NCBI GenBank assembly: GCA_044235645.1
Contig: JBIIHQ010000005.1
Coordinates: 186,001-250,000 of the forward strand
Direction: 5' to 3'
Source: OMIW01 sp044235645
Lineage (GTDB): Bacteria; Bdellovibrionota_C; UBA2361; OMIW01
DNA: 64,000 nt
The first letter of the stretch is position 1. Each line of letters starts with the position of its first letter. The position numbers and the translations under genes were made by a program. The notes beneath the pieces are model-generated. The model was not told the origin of the DNA and made no database searches. It saw only the letters and a list, made by a program, of their open reading frames with translations. Of the stretch, positions 53,222-62,713 are shown piece by piece.

Positions 53222-54694
53222 CTATACATCAAACTTTGCTTTCAGATACGAGATGAAGGGGCGAACTGAAACCTTCCTCTGAGTAGCTTGCTCCACCAAC
53301 GGGATCGAGTAATACCGCATCCCGTGTTGATGGATATTTTGATTGAGCCACAAAAGCAACGGCTGAAACTCACCCTGTTCAATATTGTTATCTAACCCTG
53401 GCGAATCTTCCCTTATCTTCTCCACCATCATCGCTGCGAATACGTTACCGAGTGCGTAGGTGGGGAAATAGCCAAGTGATCCACCGAACCAATGGGTATC
53501 CTGGAGAACGCCCTCCCTGTCGGTTGGGGGCATGATACCCAGATACTTCTGATACATTTCGGCCCACGCCTCAGGAAGATCTCTTGCACTCAAATCTCCT
53601 CCGATTATCCGCTCTTCCAACAGGAGGCGAATAATGATGTGAAGAGAATAGGTGACCTCATCAGATTCGACCCGAATCAACGATGGCTCGACTTTGTTGC
53701 AGGCTGCCCACAGGTCATCCGGCGAGGAGTATTTTGCCTGATCAGGAAAAATCTCACGCACGATCCGATGCAGGTACGTGCTGAAGGGGCGACTTCGACC
53801 AATGAAGTTCTCCCACAATCTCGATTGGGACTCGTGAACAACGAGGGAAACGTAGCGCCCCATTGGAGTACCTGCCCACCTTTTCTGTAAACCCATTTCA
53901 TAGAGTGCATGCCCGCCCTCATGCAGAATCGTTAAAAGGGATGAAATATAATCACTCTGATCGTATCGAGTTGTCACCCGAAAGTCGTGCGAACCGAGGC
54001 CGGTCATAAACGGGTGGTGCGTTTTGTCAAGTCGTCCCGACCCAAAATCGAAGCCGATGTGATTGAGTACTGTTTCGGCTAATCGATTCTGGGCGACCTC
54101 ATGAAATGTACCCGTTATCCTTTTATTTCGAGCTGTCTTTTCGGCACACTTCGGCCAGATAGCTGCAAGTTCGTCACCTAGTTCAAGGAGGAGTGGCTTG
54201 ACCACACGTAATCGGCCGCCGGGCTCATACAGTTCAAGGAGCGCGTCGTAGGGATGCTCCTCGAATCCGACAAGATGTGCCTCTTCACGGGCAAGCTCAA
54301 AAACGGCATCTAACATATCTGCGACCGCTGCGAAATTATTATCGGGTCGAGCCTTCGTCCATGCGTTCCAACAGAGAGATGATGCCTTTGCTTGCTCGGC
54401 AACAAACGACGAAGGAAGCTTTCGCTGGCGATCAAGAGATCGTTTCGTTTCCCTGATATTAACCTGGTCCTCTTCGGAGTACCGCGCACTGTTGGCAGCC
54501 AATTCATCGACAATCTCCCCAAATTCTGGCGCTACCGAGCGTTGATGGATCAGTCGTGCCATCAGTTCGAGCTGCTCAGCTCTTTCGCCTGCAGCCTTAG
54601 TGGGCAAGCAGACCTGCTGATCCCAATCGAGAACTCCGCGGATGTGGTGAAGATTCTTAAGTTCGGTAAGGTGTGAGTAAAAGGTGTCTAGCAT
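53222..54694 (-). CDS. M32 metallocarboxypeptidase (carboxypeptidase Taq)
   Basis: 490 aa. The zinc-binding HEGGHALYEMGL (HExxH) is at about residues 253-264, with downstream VVHESQSRLWEN supplying the third ligand Glu. Overall helical composition and the N-terminal VLDWDQQVCLP and GERAEQLELMARL match Thermus carboxypeptidase Taq. The enzyme removes C-terminal residues from peptides, usually in the cytoplasm. Followed by the NUDIX gene. Start ATG 54694. Confidence 0.95.
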   Translation of the reverse strand: MLDTFYSHLTELKNLHHIRGVLDWDQQVCLPTKAAGERAEQLELMARLIHQRSVAPEFGEIVDELAANSARYSEEDQVNIRETKRSLDRQRKLPSSFVAEQAKASSLCWNAWTKARPDNNFAAVADMLDAVFELAREEAHLVGFEEHPYDALLELYEPGGRLRVVKPLLLELGDELAAIWPKCAEKTARNKRITGTFHEVAQNRLAETVLNHIGFDFGSGRLDKTHHPFMTGLGSHDFRVTTRYDQSDYISSLLTILHEGGHALYEMGLQKRWAGTPMGRYVSLVVHESQSRLWENFIGRSRPFSTYLHRIVREIFPDQAKYSSPDDLWAACNKVEPSLIRVESDEVTYSLHIIIRLLLEERIIGGDLSARDLPEAWAEMYQKYLGIMPPTDREGVLQDTHWFGGSLGYFPTYALGNVFAAMMVEKIREDSPGLDNNIEQGEFQPLLLWLNQNIHQHGMRYYSIPLVEQATQRKVSVRPFISYLKAKFDV

Positions 54695-55031
54695 GGGAGT
54701 AGCTTTATATCGGGAATAATACGCTCAATGGGGGATATGGAATCAGGAGGTTAAGCATAAAACGGAATTTGGGGCGAGTGCGTTCAGTCAGGTGGATATG
54801 GAAAATGTACAAACAGGCGGCCTCATCGGGGTGCGGAGGTATGAGACGATAAGAGTATAGGTGATCGTCAGGTGAGCCAAGTTTTTCTGGTTACTGAGGG
54901 TTTGCAAATCGGGTGGCAACTGACCGTATAGAAATTATCATTCCCCAAGTCCTCAGGGGTAGGCTACCCTTTATGTGTTGGGTCCCCTCATCTCGTCATG
55001 GGCCTCGCGATTGATAACGGAGTATTTTTTA
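54695..55031. other. Divergent spacer M32-GDPD
   Basis: About 340 bp between divergent genes. It should contain both promoters, though no good -35/-10 pair was picked out. An in-frame TTG at 54975 could extend the GDPD-like gene upstream. Confidence 0.35.
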
Positions 55032-55775
55032 ATGGAAACAGGAGAGTCGAGGTCTCAATTAGAAAAAAGGCCGTTTCGGCTCATATCTCATCGCTGCAAG
55101 GGGTTTAATCAGCGTTCAAATTCTGCATCAGCTTTCCGGGCCGCCCTTTCTTCGCCAGTTGACGAAATAGAGCTTGATTTTCGTTCCACCCACGATGGCG
55201 GCATCGTTGCTGCGCACCTTCCTTGGTATCGTCTACCCGGTGGTTCCTTTCGTCTGATTTGTTCCGAGAGCTATCGGATGGCTGCGCAAAATGGCCTGAT
55301 GACGTTGTCAGAAGCCCTCGATATTTATACTGATGCAGCGAGCGAAAAGAGGCTTCGTTTTGAATTGAAAGGCTCGGGATTTGAGAGCGAGCTTATCAAG
55401 GAAGTCTCCGATAGAAATATTCTCGATCGTGTCTCCCTCGTGACATGGAGAGTATCAACAGCTGAAAATATTCGGGCTCTTCGACCTGATATTCGAATTG
55501 GATTTTCATTCTTGCTCGGCGCGCAGGGGGCAGGATGGTTTCCGATCTGTGCGCCCATGCGAATCCCCCCAATCATTGTCAAAAAGCCGAACCTCTTTAA
55601 TTCCGTCAACGTAGTCCCGTCGTACGCATCCCCTTCCATCCCTTTTATTGAAGCTCTTAAAGCGCTCAATCTCGAAGTATGCCTCGTCACAACGTACGGA
55701 ACGTGGACGAGGGAGCGGGTTGAGAAACTGGGTGTTGATGGAATTCTTACCTCACATCCGCATCAATTTATCTAA
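55032..55775 (+). CDS. Glycerophosphodiester phosphodiesterase-like protein
   Basis: 247 aa TIM-barrel phosphodiesterase of the GDPD/PI-PLC-like family. The N-terminal active-site region HRCKGFNQRSNSASAFRAAL with EIELDFRSTHDGGIVAAHL replaces the classic HRG...E.N....F motif; the first part of the motif is altered (HRC rather than HRG). The C-terminal GVDGILTSHPHQF matches GDPD ends. ATG 55032 is preferred over TTG 54975. Product may release glycerol-phosphate from lipids, which would suit glpK 3 kb on, but this is inference. Confidence 0.82.
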   Translation: METGESRSQLEKRPFRLISHRCKGFNQRSNSASAFRAALSSPVDEIELDFRSTHDGGIVAAHLPWYRLPGGSFRLICSESYRMAAQNGLMTLSEALDIYTDAASEKRLRFELKGSGFESELIKEVSDRNILDRVSLVTWRVSTAENIRALRPDIRIGFSFLLGAQGAGWFPICAPMRIPPIIVKKPNLFNSVNVVPSYASPSIPFIEALKALNLEVCLVTTYGTWTRERVEKLGVDGILTSHPHQFI

Positions 55776-55989
55776 TCACTCCTCACAAAAACCGTGATGT
55801 GCACCAGAGTTCGGTCGTTTGCGCTGGGCACAGACCAGGCGTACGGTTGCGTACGGAACTGTTCGTTACGAGTACAACACCATTTTTTACAACCCTCGAC
55901 GTGCTAGGTTCTTCACAAAGAACGCGTTTCTGATGTGTGAATTAAAGAGAAAATTCGCGAAATTCAGAGCCTTATCGTGGAGGAGAAAA

Positions 55990-56913
55990 ATGGGACTTTT
56001 TGCACGAAAAAACGATGATCAAAGATATCACTCGGCAGATTCTACATCCAGCTACTCTGAACCAGCGAAGGTGATAGAACGGATGAGTCATTTTTCGATT
56101 GATAATCCAGAATCTTTGAGAACATTTGCGGGAATCATTGCCAGTGAGCAAGGCTGGTCTTCAAAGTTTACGGGGCGGGCAATCGAGGAATATAAGCGAT
56201 TTATGGTATTGGCTGCCATAAGTGATAACGAGGTGACACCCTCTGAGATTGTCGATGAGGTGTGGCACAAGCACCTGCAGTATTCGAGCAATTATCGCGA
56301 TGAGATGTGCGGAAGGGTACTGGGGAAGGTGATAGATCACAATCCGGGAGATGGTCGGTCTTCCGAGTCCCGTTATGTTGCTCAATATGTCGATACTCTT
56401 TTGCTCTATAAGGCCACATTTGGAGAAAATCCGCCTCGAGATATATGGCCTCTCAGTGGCGCTGCGAGGAAATTATTCAACCTTAAAACGAAGGAAATAT
56501 CGGGCAGACGGTTGAGCGAGGAGAGTTTCGTCAGGGCAGATTCGGATGACTATTACCTGTATGATACACCTGATACGGTATCCACTATTCCTCCCATACA
56601 TCCAGATGATGTTATTTCCCCATCTGAGGCTCACGGAGGTGGGGTAGGCCTTTGGGGAGCTATCCGTGAGTTCTTCGGAGGTGGGGATTCCAGCCATTCT
56701 GATTTTTATGGAGGTGGCGATAGACACGATCACGGATCGCATGAGGGATCTGGTGGGCACGACTCTCCGGGAGGTGATGGAGGTAGCTCAGGTAGCAGTT
56801 GTGGTGGCGGTTCAGCAAGTAGCTGCGGAGGTAGTTCAGCGAGCAGCTGTGGAAGCAGCTGTGGAAGTAGTTGTGGAAGTAGTTGTGGAAGTAGTTGTGG
56901 AGGCGGGTCCTAA
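55990..56913 (+). CDS. GRDP-like protein with Cys/Gly/Ser-rich tail
   Basis: 307 aa from ATG 55990, which has GGAGGAG upstream. The core (about residues 25-165) has EEYKRFMVLAAIS and IVDEVWHKHLQYSSNYRDEMCG, which match the glycine-rich-domain-protein (DUF1399-like) motif with its VDxVWHxHL signature. A His/Gly/Asp region follows, and the last 40 residues are repeats of SSCG with seven Cys, coded by near-perfect 12-bp tandem units (56848-56905). No signal peptide. A metal-binding or crosslinking tail is plausible; the role is unknown. Confidence 0.75.
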   Translation: MGLFARKNDDQRYHSADSTSSYSEPAKVIERMSHFSIDNPESLRTFAGIIASEQGWSSKFTGRAIEEYKRFMVLAAISDNEVTPSEIVDEVWHKHLQYSSNYRDEMCGRVLGKVIDHNPGDGRSSESRYVAQYVDTLLLYKATFGENPPRDIWPLSGAARKLFNLKTKEISGRRLSEESFVRADSDDYYLYDTPDTVSTIPPIHPDDVISPSEAHGGGVGLWGAIREFFGGGDSSHSDFYGGGDRHDHGSHEGSGGHDSPGGDGGSSGSSCGGGSASSCGGSSASSCGSSCGSSCGSSCGSSCGGGS

Positions 56914-56966
56914 TCTCAAGACCACCCGTCTAGCTAAGGCAGGTTGGTCATGATAAGCTTTTTTTC

Positions 56967-58283
56967 ATGACCGCCAAATCAGGCATTAAAGACGAAAACA
57001 CTGAACCGACGGCGCAACGGGTCATCCGTGAATTAGCGGCCCTGCGCTCGTCGGTTGACGATCTGAGGAATTCACTCGGGTTTGGGAACATGGGGATCAT
57101 AAGGCCTGAGGAGGGGACCGGAGTAGCGGTTTTTATCTCTCGGTCAACTTCCCCTTCCAAGCCTTTTCTGGTTCGGTGCGAGGGTGCAATTGTTTCGTCT
57201 TTCAAGCTCTCTGCGGTCCGAGCGGCCATTTTTTTGGTTCTTCTGCTTGATCTCGAAGATAGGCTCGAGGGAGGGAAGGGTATAAACGATCCGCTCGCCG
57301 CGATTGGGCAGACGTTGCTGGCTCTGGAGCCAAAGAGCTCGGAGGCCGAGAATGGCGGTCCAGAACGAGTACGGGTTGCCGTCTACCGTTTTTGGGAATT
57401 TTGTCAGTCGACCAGCCACTTGAGGGGTACTGACATTTATCTTGATTTCGATGATAAGAAGTTTCGACTTACACCCCGGCGTCTCAACGACGAGGATATC
57501 ATTCAGTCCCTCAAGATCGAAATCACAAGCACTGATGGAGACATTTCGGCCATTCTCGCTCAGGCACTGAGCCGATCGCCTATTGAACAGGTTCGAAAGA
57601 GAAGAGCTTTGTATGTGCCGCCTGGACCTGACGCTGCCGACCGACTTCTGTTAGAGATGTATGATCATCCCTTCGAACTGACGGTAACGAGTCTGTATGT
57701 CCGTCCGCCGCTTCCAAGCTATCCAGATCTGCTGCTCGAGAAGATTGCCGTTTCCCCGCGGGTGCTTCGGCGTAAAGTTCTCGCGTTCGAGGGTTATCGG
57801 ACAGGACGATTCAATTTCTTTGAAGTTCTGAATGAAGGGACTATATGGGACCTGATTCGCTACTCTCCAGGGACTGGATTTAAGCTTTACCCTCGTTCCA
57901 TAACCTCTCAGGATGTTATCGCGCACCTCGACAATCTAATCGCGATACTCGTGCATTACGAGAGCTATCACCTCTTTATAACATCGATGGTAGTCCCTTT
58001 CGTCGTCGTCACCTACGATATTCACTCCGGTCCGATTCCGGAGGCTTTCACTGTATTCTTCCAAGCGTTCAGTTCGGCTGCAGAGCGAGATTTGGGATGC
58101 TTTGCGATGTATGATCGAGCACTCTATCAAAGCATATCAGACCACATCGTTCGTTGGCTTATCGATCATCCTGCAACGATCCGGAATCGAACTGAAGTCA
58201 TCTCATATCTCAATCGAGTGCGGGATCATCTCGCAGAAAAGGGGCCTTTAGCGATGACCGATCCAATTCCGAGTGAGGGCTGA
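56967..58283 (+). CDS. Unknown 438-aa protein
   Basis: Not recognised. ATG 56967 sits directly after a seven-T run with no ribosome binding site, and 53 bp after the Cys-tailed gene; the leader TGACCA-type hairpin and T-run resemble a terminator. The N-terminal half contains an IRELAALRSSVDDLRN helix and a hydrophobic patch AAIFLVLLLDLEDRL; the middle has KLEIAVSPRVLRRKVLAFEG-like DNA-binding flavour, but no HTH family is named. The C-terminal half is helical and mostly hydrophobic. A coding sequence is likely from composition and length. Confidence 0.75.
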   Translation: MTAKSGIKDENTEPTAQRVIRELAALRSSVDDLRNSLGFGNMGIIRPEEGTGVAVFISRSTSPSKPFLVRCEGAIVSSFKLSAVRAAIFLVLLLDLEDRLEGGKGINDPLAAIGQTLLALEPKSSEAENGGPERVRVAVYRFWEFCQSTSHLRGTDIYLDFDDKKFRLTPRRLNDEDIIQSLKIEITSTDGDISAILAQALSRSPIEQVRKRRALYVPPGPDAADRLLLEMYDHPFELTVTSLYVRPPLPSYPDLLLEKIAVSPRVLRRKVLAFEGYRTGRFNFFEVLNEGTIWDLIRYSPGTGFKLYPRSITSQDVIAHLDNLIAILVHYESYHLFITSMVVPFVVVTYDIHSGPIPEAFTVFFQAFSSAAERDLGCFAMYDRALYQSISDHIVRWLIDHPATIRNRTEVISYLNRVRDHLAEKGPLAMTDPIPSEG

Positions 58284-58522
58284 GACGAGAACAGGTATTT
58301 TCGCGGATTCGCGTATTTCGGTGTGCAGGCTCCGTGGGACCCTATCGAATTGAGTTCAGAGGCGGGCGAAGTCCTTCTATAAGAAGGTGATTAGTGCGTG
58401 GTGAGCTTCTGCTTCAGAGGTTGGAAGGCCGTTTTTGGCACCTTCAAATTCGCCGCCTTGCCACAAGATTGCTTCTTCAATCGACCGCGCCCGACCATCG
58501 GGGAGATAAGTTTCCTCACGTG
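58284..58522. other. Convergent spacer before glpK
   Basis: About 240 bp between convergent genes. It contains CCTTC-tataa-GAAGG (58373-58387), a short hairpin without a T-run. No small gene stands out. Confidence 0.35.
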
Positions 58523-60025
58523 TCAAAGCTTTTGCATTACCCTCTTTGTCTCAGAGGCTGAGAGGTCCAAAACCCGATGCACCGCAGCCACCCATTCCCC
58601 ATATAACGTAGCCGCCTCATCGTTCCCTATCCGTGGCTCGAATGTTCGTTCGGTTGGCGCTGGAGGGCGGGGGATGGTGAGGGTTATTCCTTCTGCGAGG
58701 AGGGCGGCGCCGCGTGAGGTTGATTCTCGGGCGGATGACCGCTCTACGGGAGTTTGAACGATATCAGCGAGCGCCTGACAGAACCAGTTACTGATAGTCA
58801 TCCCACCATCGACCCGAAGTGACGGGAGCGAGTGGGGCTCCCCCGGCGGCATATCGGCGGCCATTGCGGTGATGAGGTCGCGAGTCTGATAAGCGCTCGC
58901 GAGGAGAAGAGCAGTAAGGATCTCAGCGCGTCCAGTGTCGTAGTTGAGGCAGGAGAGTGCGCCCCGGACATCGGGGTTCCAGTACGGGGCGCCGAGTCCG
59001 TGAAAAGCTGGGACGAAGAGGGGCGCACGTCGGTAATCGACGGAGGATACGAGCTGTTCACACTCGGTGTAGGATGTGATGATGCCGAGTTGATCGCGGG
59101 CCCAGCGGAGCGCAGACCCTGCGACGAAGCTGCTGCCCTCTATCGCGTAGCTGACCTTTCCGGCCAGCCGGTAAGCGACCGTTGCGAGGAGGCGTGAGCG
59201 CGACATGACTGGTTCGGCACCGGTGTTAACCACCAGGAAAAGACCCGTCCCGTACGTGCACTTTGCAGCACCGGGGGCGAAACACTCCTGACCGATGAGC
59301 GCCGCCTGTTGATCCCCAGCGACTCCTCGTATGGGCGTTCCGGCGAGAGTGGCCGGAGTGGTTGCGATGCCGAAATCGTCGTGGCTATCGAGCACCTGAG
59401 GAAGAATAGTTGGGGGGATGGTGAAGAGGGTACACAGCTCGGCATCCCACTGTTGCTCGTGGATATTGAAGAGCATGGTGCGGGATGCATTTGTCGCGTC
59501 AGTGGCGTGGACGGTACCTCCAGAGAGAAGAAAGATGAGATAGGTGTCTATGGTGCCAGCAAGCAGCTCGCCTCGCTCTGCCCGCGCGCGTGCTCCCGGG
59601 ACCATGTCGAGGATCCACTTAATCTTGGTAGCGGAGAAATAGGGATCGAGGCAGAGACCGGTCTTGGTGAAGATTGCTGATTCGTCAGAGGCGAGAGCGG
59701 AGCAGAGGGGGGCGGTGCGACGATCGAGCCACACGATCGCGGGGGTTACGGGCACACCGGTACTTTTGTCCCAGAGTAAGACGGTTTCCCGTTGATTGGT
59801 GATACCGATTGAGGTGATCGGCCCGGGATGTGCTCCGAGCAGTTTGTCGATGAGTTCGAAGAGGGTTGTAGCGACATCCGTTGGGGAAAGCTCGACCCAT
59901 CCATCGTGCGGGTGAGAGAGGGTGATCTCCCGTTGCTCCATCGCCAGCTCGACGCCATCGTTCGAGAAGAGCGATACACGGGTGCTCGAGGTGCCCTGAT
60001 CAATGATGAGGTAGCGGTGATCCAT
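58523..60025 (-). CDS. glpK: Glycerol kinase
   Basis: FGGY-family kinase making glycerol-3-phosphate. N-terminal LIIDQGTSSTRVSLFSNDG, the ADP-binding GVAGDQQAALIGQ, PVTPAIVWLDRRT and the C-terminal SLRVDGGMTISNWFCQALADI are all typical. 500 aa. AGGAG precedes ATG 60025. It is the last gene of the lipoprotein-mlaE-mutarotase-like-glpK run; linkage to lipid turnover genes (MlaE, GDPD-like) is suggestive. No glpF or glpD is adjacent. Confidence 0.96.
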   Translation of the reverse strand: MDHRYLIIDQGTSSTRVSLFSNDGVELAMEQREITLSHPHDGWVELSPTDVATTLFELIDKLLGAHPGPITSIGITNQRETVLLWDKSTGVPVTPAIVWLDRRTAPLCSALASDESAIFTKTGLCLDPYFSATKIKWILDMVPGARARAERGELLAGTIDTYLIFLLSGGTVHATDATNASRTMLFNIHEQQWDAELCTLFTIPPTILPQVLDSHDDFGIATTPATLAGTPIRGVAGDQQAALIGQECFAPGAAKCTYGTGLFLVVNTGAEPVMSRSRLLATVAYRLAGKVSYAIEGSSFVAGSALRWARDQLGIITSYTECEQLVSSVDYRRAPLFVPAFHGLGAPYWNPDVRGALSCLNYDTGRAEILTALLLASAYQTRDLITAMAADMPPGEPHSLPSLRVDGGMTISNWFCQALADIVQTPVERSSARESTSRGAALLAEGITLTIPRPPAPTERTFEPRIGNDEAATLYGEWVAAVHRVLDLSASETKRVMQKL

Positions 60026-60058
60026 CGGGAGTGCTCCTGTGAGGGTGAAGAGACTCGT

Positions 60059-61042
60059 TTAGGCGCGGGATGAGGCGACACGCCGATGATCACATACCAC
60101 CTGATTCGCGAGGGAGGCAACCTTTGCCATGGCGTCTGTGGTGAGAGGGGTTTCGACAAAATGCGATGGAGTGAGGGGGATGATGCTCCACTGCTCGACC
60201 AAGGTGGTGGCATCACCGGGTGAGAGGGTGCTCAGAGGTCCAAGACTCTCGAGCTCGAGTATCTGGCCATCGGTGTATATTTCACTCATTGAGCCGCGGT
60301 CGGGATAGGATGCCGATGGATTGATGCTGAATGAGATGACGAAAATGGCTTTATCAACCACCGCTGCGGACCATGCTTGGTCTCCTCCATCATACCCAAC
60401 CCCAATCTTCAGCGGAGCGGTTTTCAGCGGATCGTGGTGAACACTAATGGCGGTAGGGGAGAACGATAGTCGGGTATCGGTGAGATCGGTATACGCCCAG
60501 AGGTTAAGACTCGCGGTTGGAAGAAGCTGCTCGTGGTGCGAGCCTCGCGAGGGGAGGGGAAGAATGCCGATCGTTGATTCGGGAAACACGGTCAACGCCC
60601 ACGGAGCAACGATAATCGAGGTCTTGCCATGATTGGTTATGCGGTGGGTGATCGTCGCGATCGAGGAGGTGTAGAACGAAATGTCGATCTCTTTGACGAG
60701 GTGCGAGCTCGGCTCAGGTGCTCCTGTTGCAGTGATGCCTCGCTCGTGAGTCACTATCTGAATGGGATCGTTGTCGGGAGCATAGGTGATCGCGCGCTCC
60801 TCGGGGGCCCGCCACAGCCGGTGCCCACCATATATTCGCCACCCGCCTCCTCCGCTGGACCCGATCTCATCGGGGACTTCCTTGAAGAGATTTTTTCCAC
60901 CGGGTACTCGAGCGGCGATAATTCGAGGACCGATCTCTGAGGGGATGAGAAGCTCCATTTCGGATGAAGCAATCGACCAGACAGCGGTCCAGCCGCCAAG
61001 CGTTGTCTGGGATAGATGAACGGACGGGGTAGAGGGGGGCAT
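60059..61042 (-). CDS. Galactose-mutarotase-like/DUF4380 protein
   Basis: 327 aa beta-sandwich protein. MELLIPSEIGPRIIAARVPGG and WRIYGGHRLWRAPEE are hallmarks of the DUF4380 / aldose-epimerase-like group; the middle has the expected beta-strand repeats with THRITNHGK. Such proteins are thought to bind sugars, but their reaction is not established. It lies 33 bp upstream of glpK and 50 bp downstream of mlaE, so it is part of that operon. Confidence 0.75.
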   Translation of the reverse strand: MPPSTPSVHLSQTTLGGWTAVWSIASSEMELLIPSEIGPRIIAARVPGGKNLFKEVPDEIGSSGGGGWRIYGGHRLWRAPEERAITYAPDNDPIQIVTHERGITATGAPEPSSHLVKEIDISFYTSSIATITHRITNHGKTSIIVAPWALTVFPESTIGILPLPSRGSHHEQLLPTASLNLWAYTDLTDTRLSFSPTAISVHHDPLKTAPLKIGVGYDGGDQAWSAAVVDKAIFVISFSINPSASYPDRGSMSEIYTDGQILELESLGPLSTLSPGDATTLVEQWSIIPLTPSHFVETPLTTDAMAKVASLANQVVCDHRRVASSRA

Positions 61043-61092
61043 ATCAGAACATCCTCGTTTTTTGGAGTAAAAGGTGATCTGGTCTTGGCTTT

Positions 61093-61854
61093 TTACAGAA
61101 GAAGAAGGAGTTTCGTTACAAAAAAATCAGCGATGAATACCCACACACACCCGATAACGACCGCTGAGGTGGTTGTCCTGCCGACTCCCTCGGTTCCTCC
61201 CCGCGCTCTCAGCCCCTGAAAGCATGCGACAGAGGCAACGATAAAACCAAATACGCCACTCTTTATTAGGCTGTCGACGATATCGCGAATCAAGATAGTG
61301 TAATAGAGAGATTGAAAATAGACATGAGCTGACACGTTCAGCTCGAAGACCGCGATCGCCAGCCCACCGTAGATGCCGGTGAGGTTAGCGAATACCACGA
61401 GGAGGGGGGTTGCGATTATTCCCGCGAGGACGCGGGGAGAGACGAGGCGCGCGACGGGATCAGCTCCGAGCGCTGTCATCGCATCGACCTGTTCGGTAAC
61501 GACCATTGATGCGATTTCAGCGGCGATACCGGCCCCAACACGACCACACAGAACCACTGCGGTTAACATCGGACCGAGTTCGCGGATAAACGCAAGCCCC
61601 GCGACGTTGCCGACGTAATGCTTAGCGCCAAACCGTTCTAATCCGTAGGCGGTCTGGAGCGCGAGGACCATGCCGGTGAAGAGCGCGGTCAGGGTTGAGA
61701 TGCCGAGTGAGTTGACTCCGATGAAGACAACCTGTCGGCATACCTCGCGGGGGTTGACCTTGCCGGATATGATGGCGCGAACGGTCTCGATCTGAAGAAG
61801 ACCGAAGGCTCCGAGTGATTGAATCCACGAGCGAGCGGTTTCAGGGAATATCAC
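61093..61854 (-). CDS. mlaE: MlaE-type permease (phospholipid transport)
   Basis: 253 aa permease of the Mla/Ttg2B/Yrb family that partners MlaF. The characteristic GLERFGAKHYVGN, ELGPMLTAVVLCGRVGAGIAAEIASM with TEQVDAMTALGADP, and the C-terminal GTEGVGRTTTSAVV are all present. Five to six hydrophobic segments. Its ATG overlaps the lipoprotein stop by 4 bp. MlaF is 14 kb away; no MlaD or MlaC is seen here. Confidence 0.93.
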   Translation of the reverse strand: MIFPETARSWIQSLGAFGLLQIETVRAIISGKVNPREVCRQVVFIGVNSLGISTLTALFTGMVLALQTAYGLERFGAKHYVGNVAGLAFIRELGPMLTAVVLCGRVGAGIAAEIASMVVTEQVDAMTALGADPVARLVSPRVLAGIIATPLLVVFANLTGIYGGLAIAVFELNVSAHVYFQSLYYTILIRDIVDSLIKSGVFGFIVASVACFQGLRARGGTEGVGRTTTSAVVIGCVWVFIADFFVTKLLLLL

Positions 61855-62483
61855 GGCTGAGGACTCCTGAGATCTGATGGATGGGAAGCGAGCGGGGGTG
61901 GCTTGTCGGAGAGAGTGGCGAGGGTTGGAAGTGTATTTTGATGTTTTAGGAGAAGATGCTCGAGAACAGGGGTCGCTCGCGAGGTAAGGTCACCGTTGCG
62001 AGTCGAGAATACGATGATATCGGTGAGGCAATCAGAATCTGCAACAGAGGCGATCCGGAGAAATACTGGTTCTCGTTGTAAGCGGGCAGTAGCCTCCGTG
62101 ACGGGATGAGGGGCACCGTTGAGTGCGATAGTGTTCCCTTTGGTGATCTTGACGTTATCAAGACCGCTGACGAGCAGGCGAGTTCCAGCAAACGGACGGG
62201 GCTGCTTGATCATTCCGCACGATTGAATCGTGACGACAAAGAGTGGTGCATCTGAAGGGGTGGTCTCGCGGAGCTGATATACGAAAGGCGCGCTATCAGT
62301 GATGGGTTCGAGATTAATTCGTGAAGCCGATGGTTGGTAATGAGTCGAATCTTCGAGCGATGACTCATGTGTTTCTCGTATCAGGGGCAGCGATTGAGTA
62401 TCGATCACCGGCCCGCAGCCAACGAGGACGATGATGGAACTACCGATCACGGGCGCAAAAGAGGGGATTCGTCTCATGATCAT
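61851..62483 (-). CDS. Putative lipoprotein coupled to mlaE
   Basis: 210 aa from ATG 62483 (62477 is an alternative). The N-terminus has a lipobox LVGC preceded by a hydrophobic stretch (PVIGSSIIVLV), so lipidation at Cys about 23 is likely. The mature part is beta-rich with three Cys and several Pro/Thr runs; no MlaD MCE domain is visible. Its stop overlaps the mlaE start by 4 bp. The frame is open upstream to 62780, but that extension overlaps ftsE antisense and has no signal peptide at its start. Role unknown, perhaps outer-membrane partner. Confidence 0.7.
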   Translation of the reverse strand: MIMRRIPSFAPVIGSSIIVLVGCGPVIDTQSLPLIRETHESSLEDSTHYQPSASRINLEPITDSAPFVYQLRETTPSDAPLFVVTIQSCGMIKQPRPFAGTRLLVSGLDNVKITKGNTIALNGAPHPVTEATARLQREPVFLRIASVADSDCLTDIIVFSTRNGDLTSRATPVLEHLLLKHQNTLPTLATLSDKPPPLASHPSDLRSPQP

Positions 62484-62713
62484 AGGTACCTGTAGTGCAG
62501 CTATCGCTTCGACCTCGTGATCGAACCGCTTGCCGGGCTTCTGCATCCGAATGAGAGCCTCACCGACTGATAAAACCTCCTTGACACGAAGGTTCCCAGT
62601 GGCGGGAGAGGTCCGAGGTGGGTTACACAATACTGTGGGGCGGTGGTTGCGTAAAGGGCGAACGGCTATGTCGAGCTGAGTGGTTTGGCCGAGGTCATTT
62701 AATCGGAGGGGGC

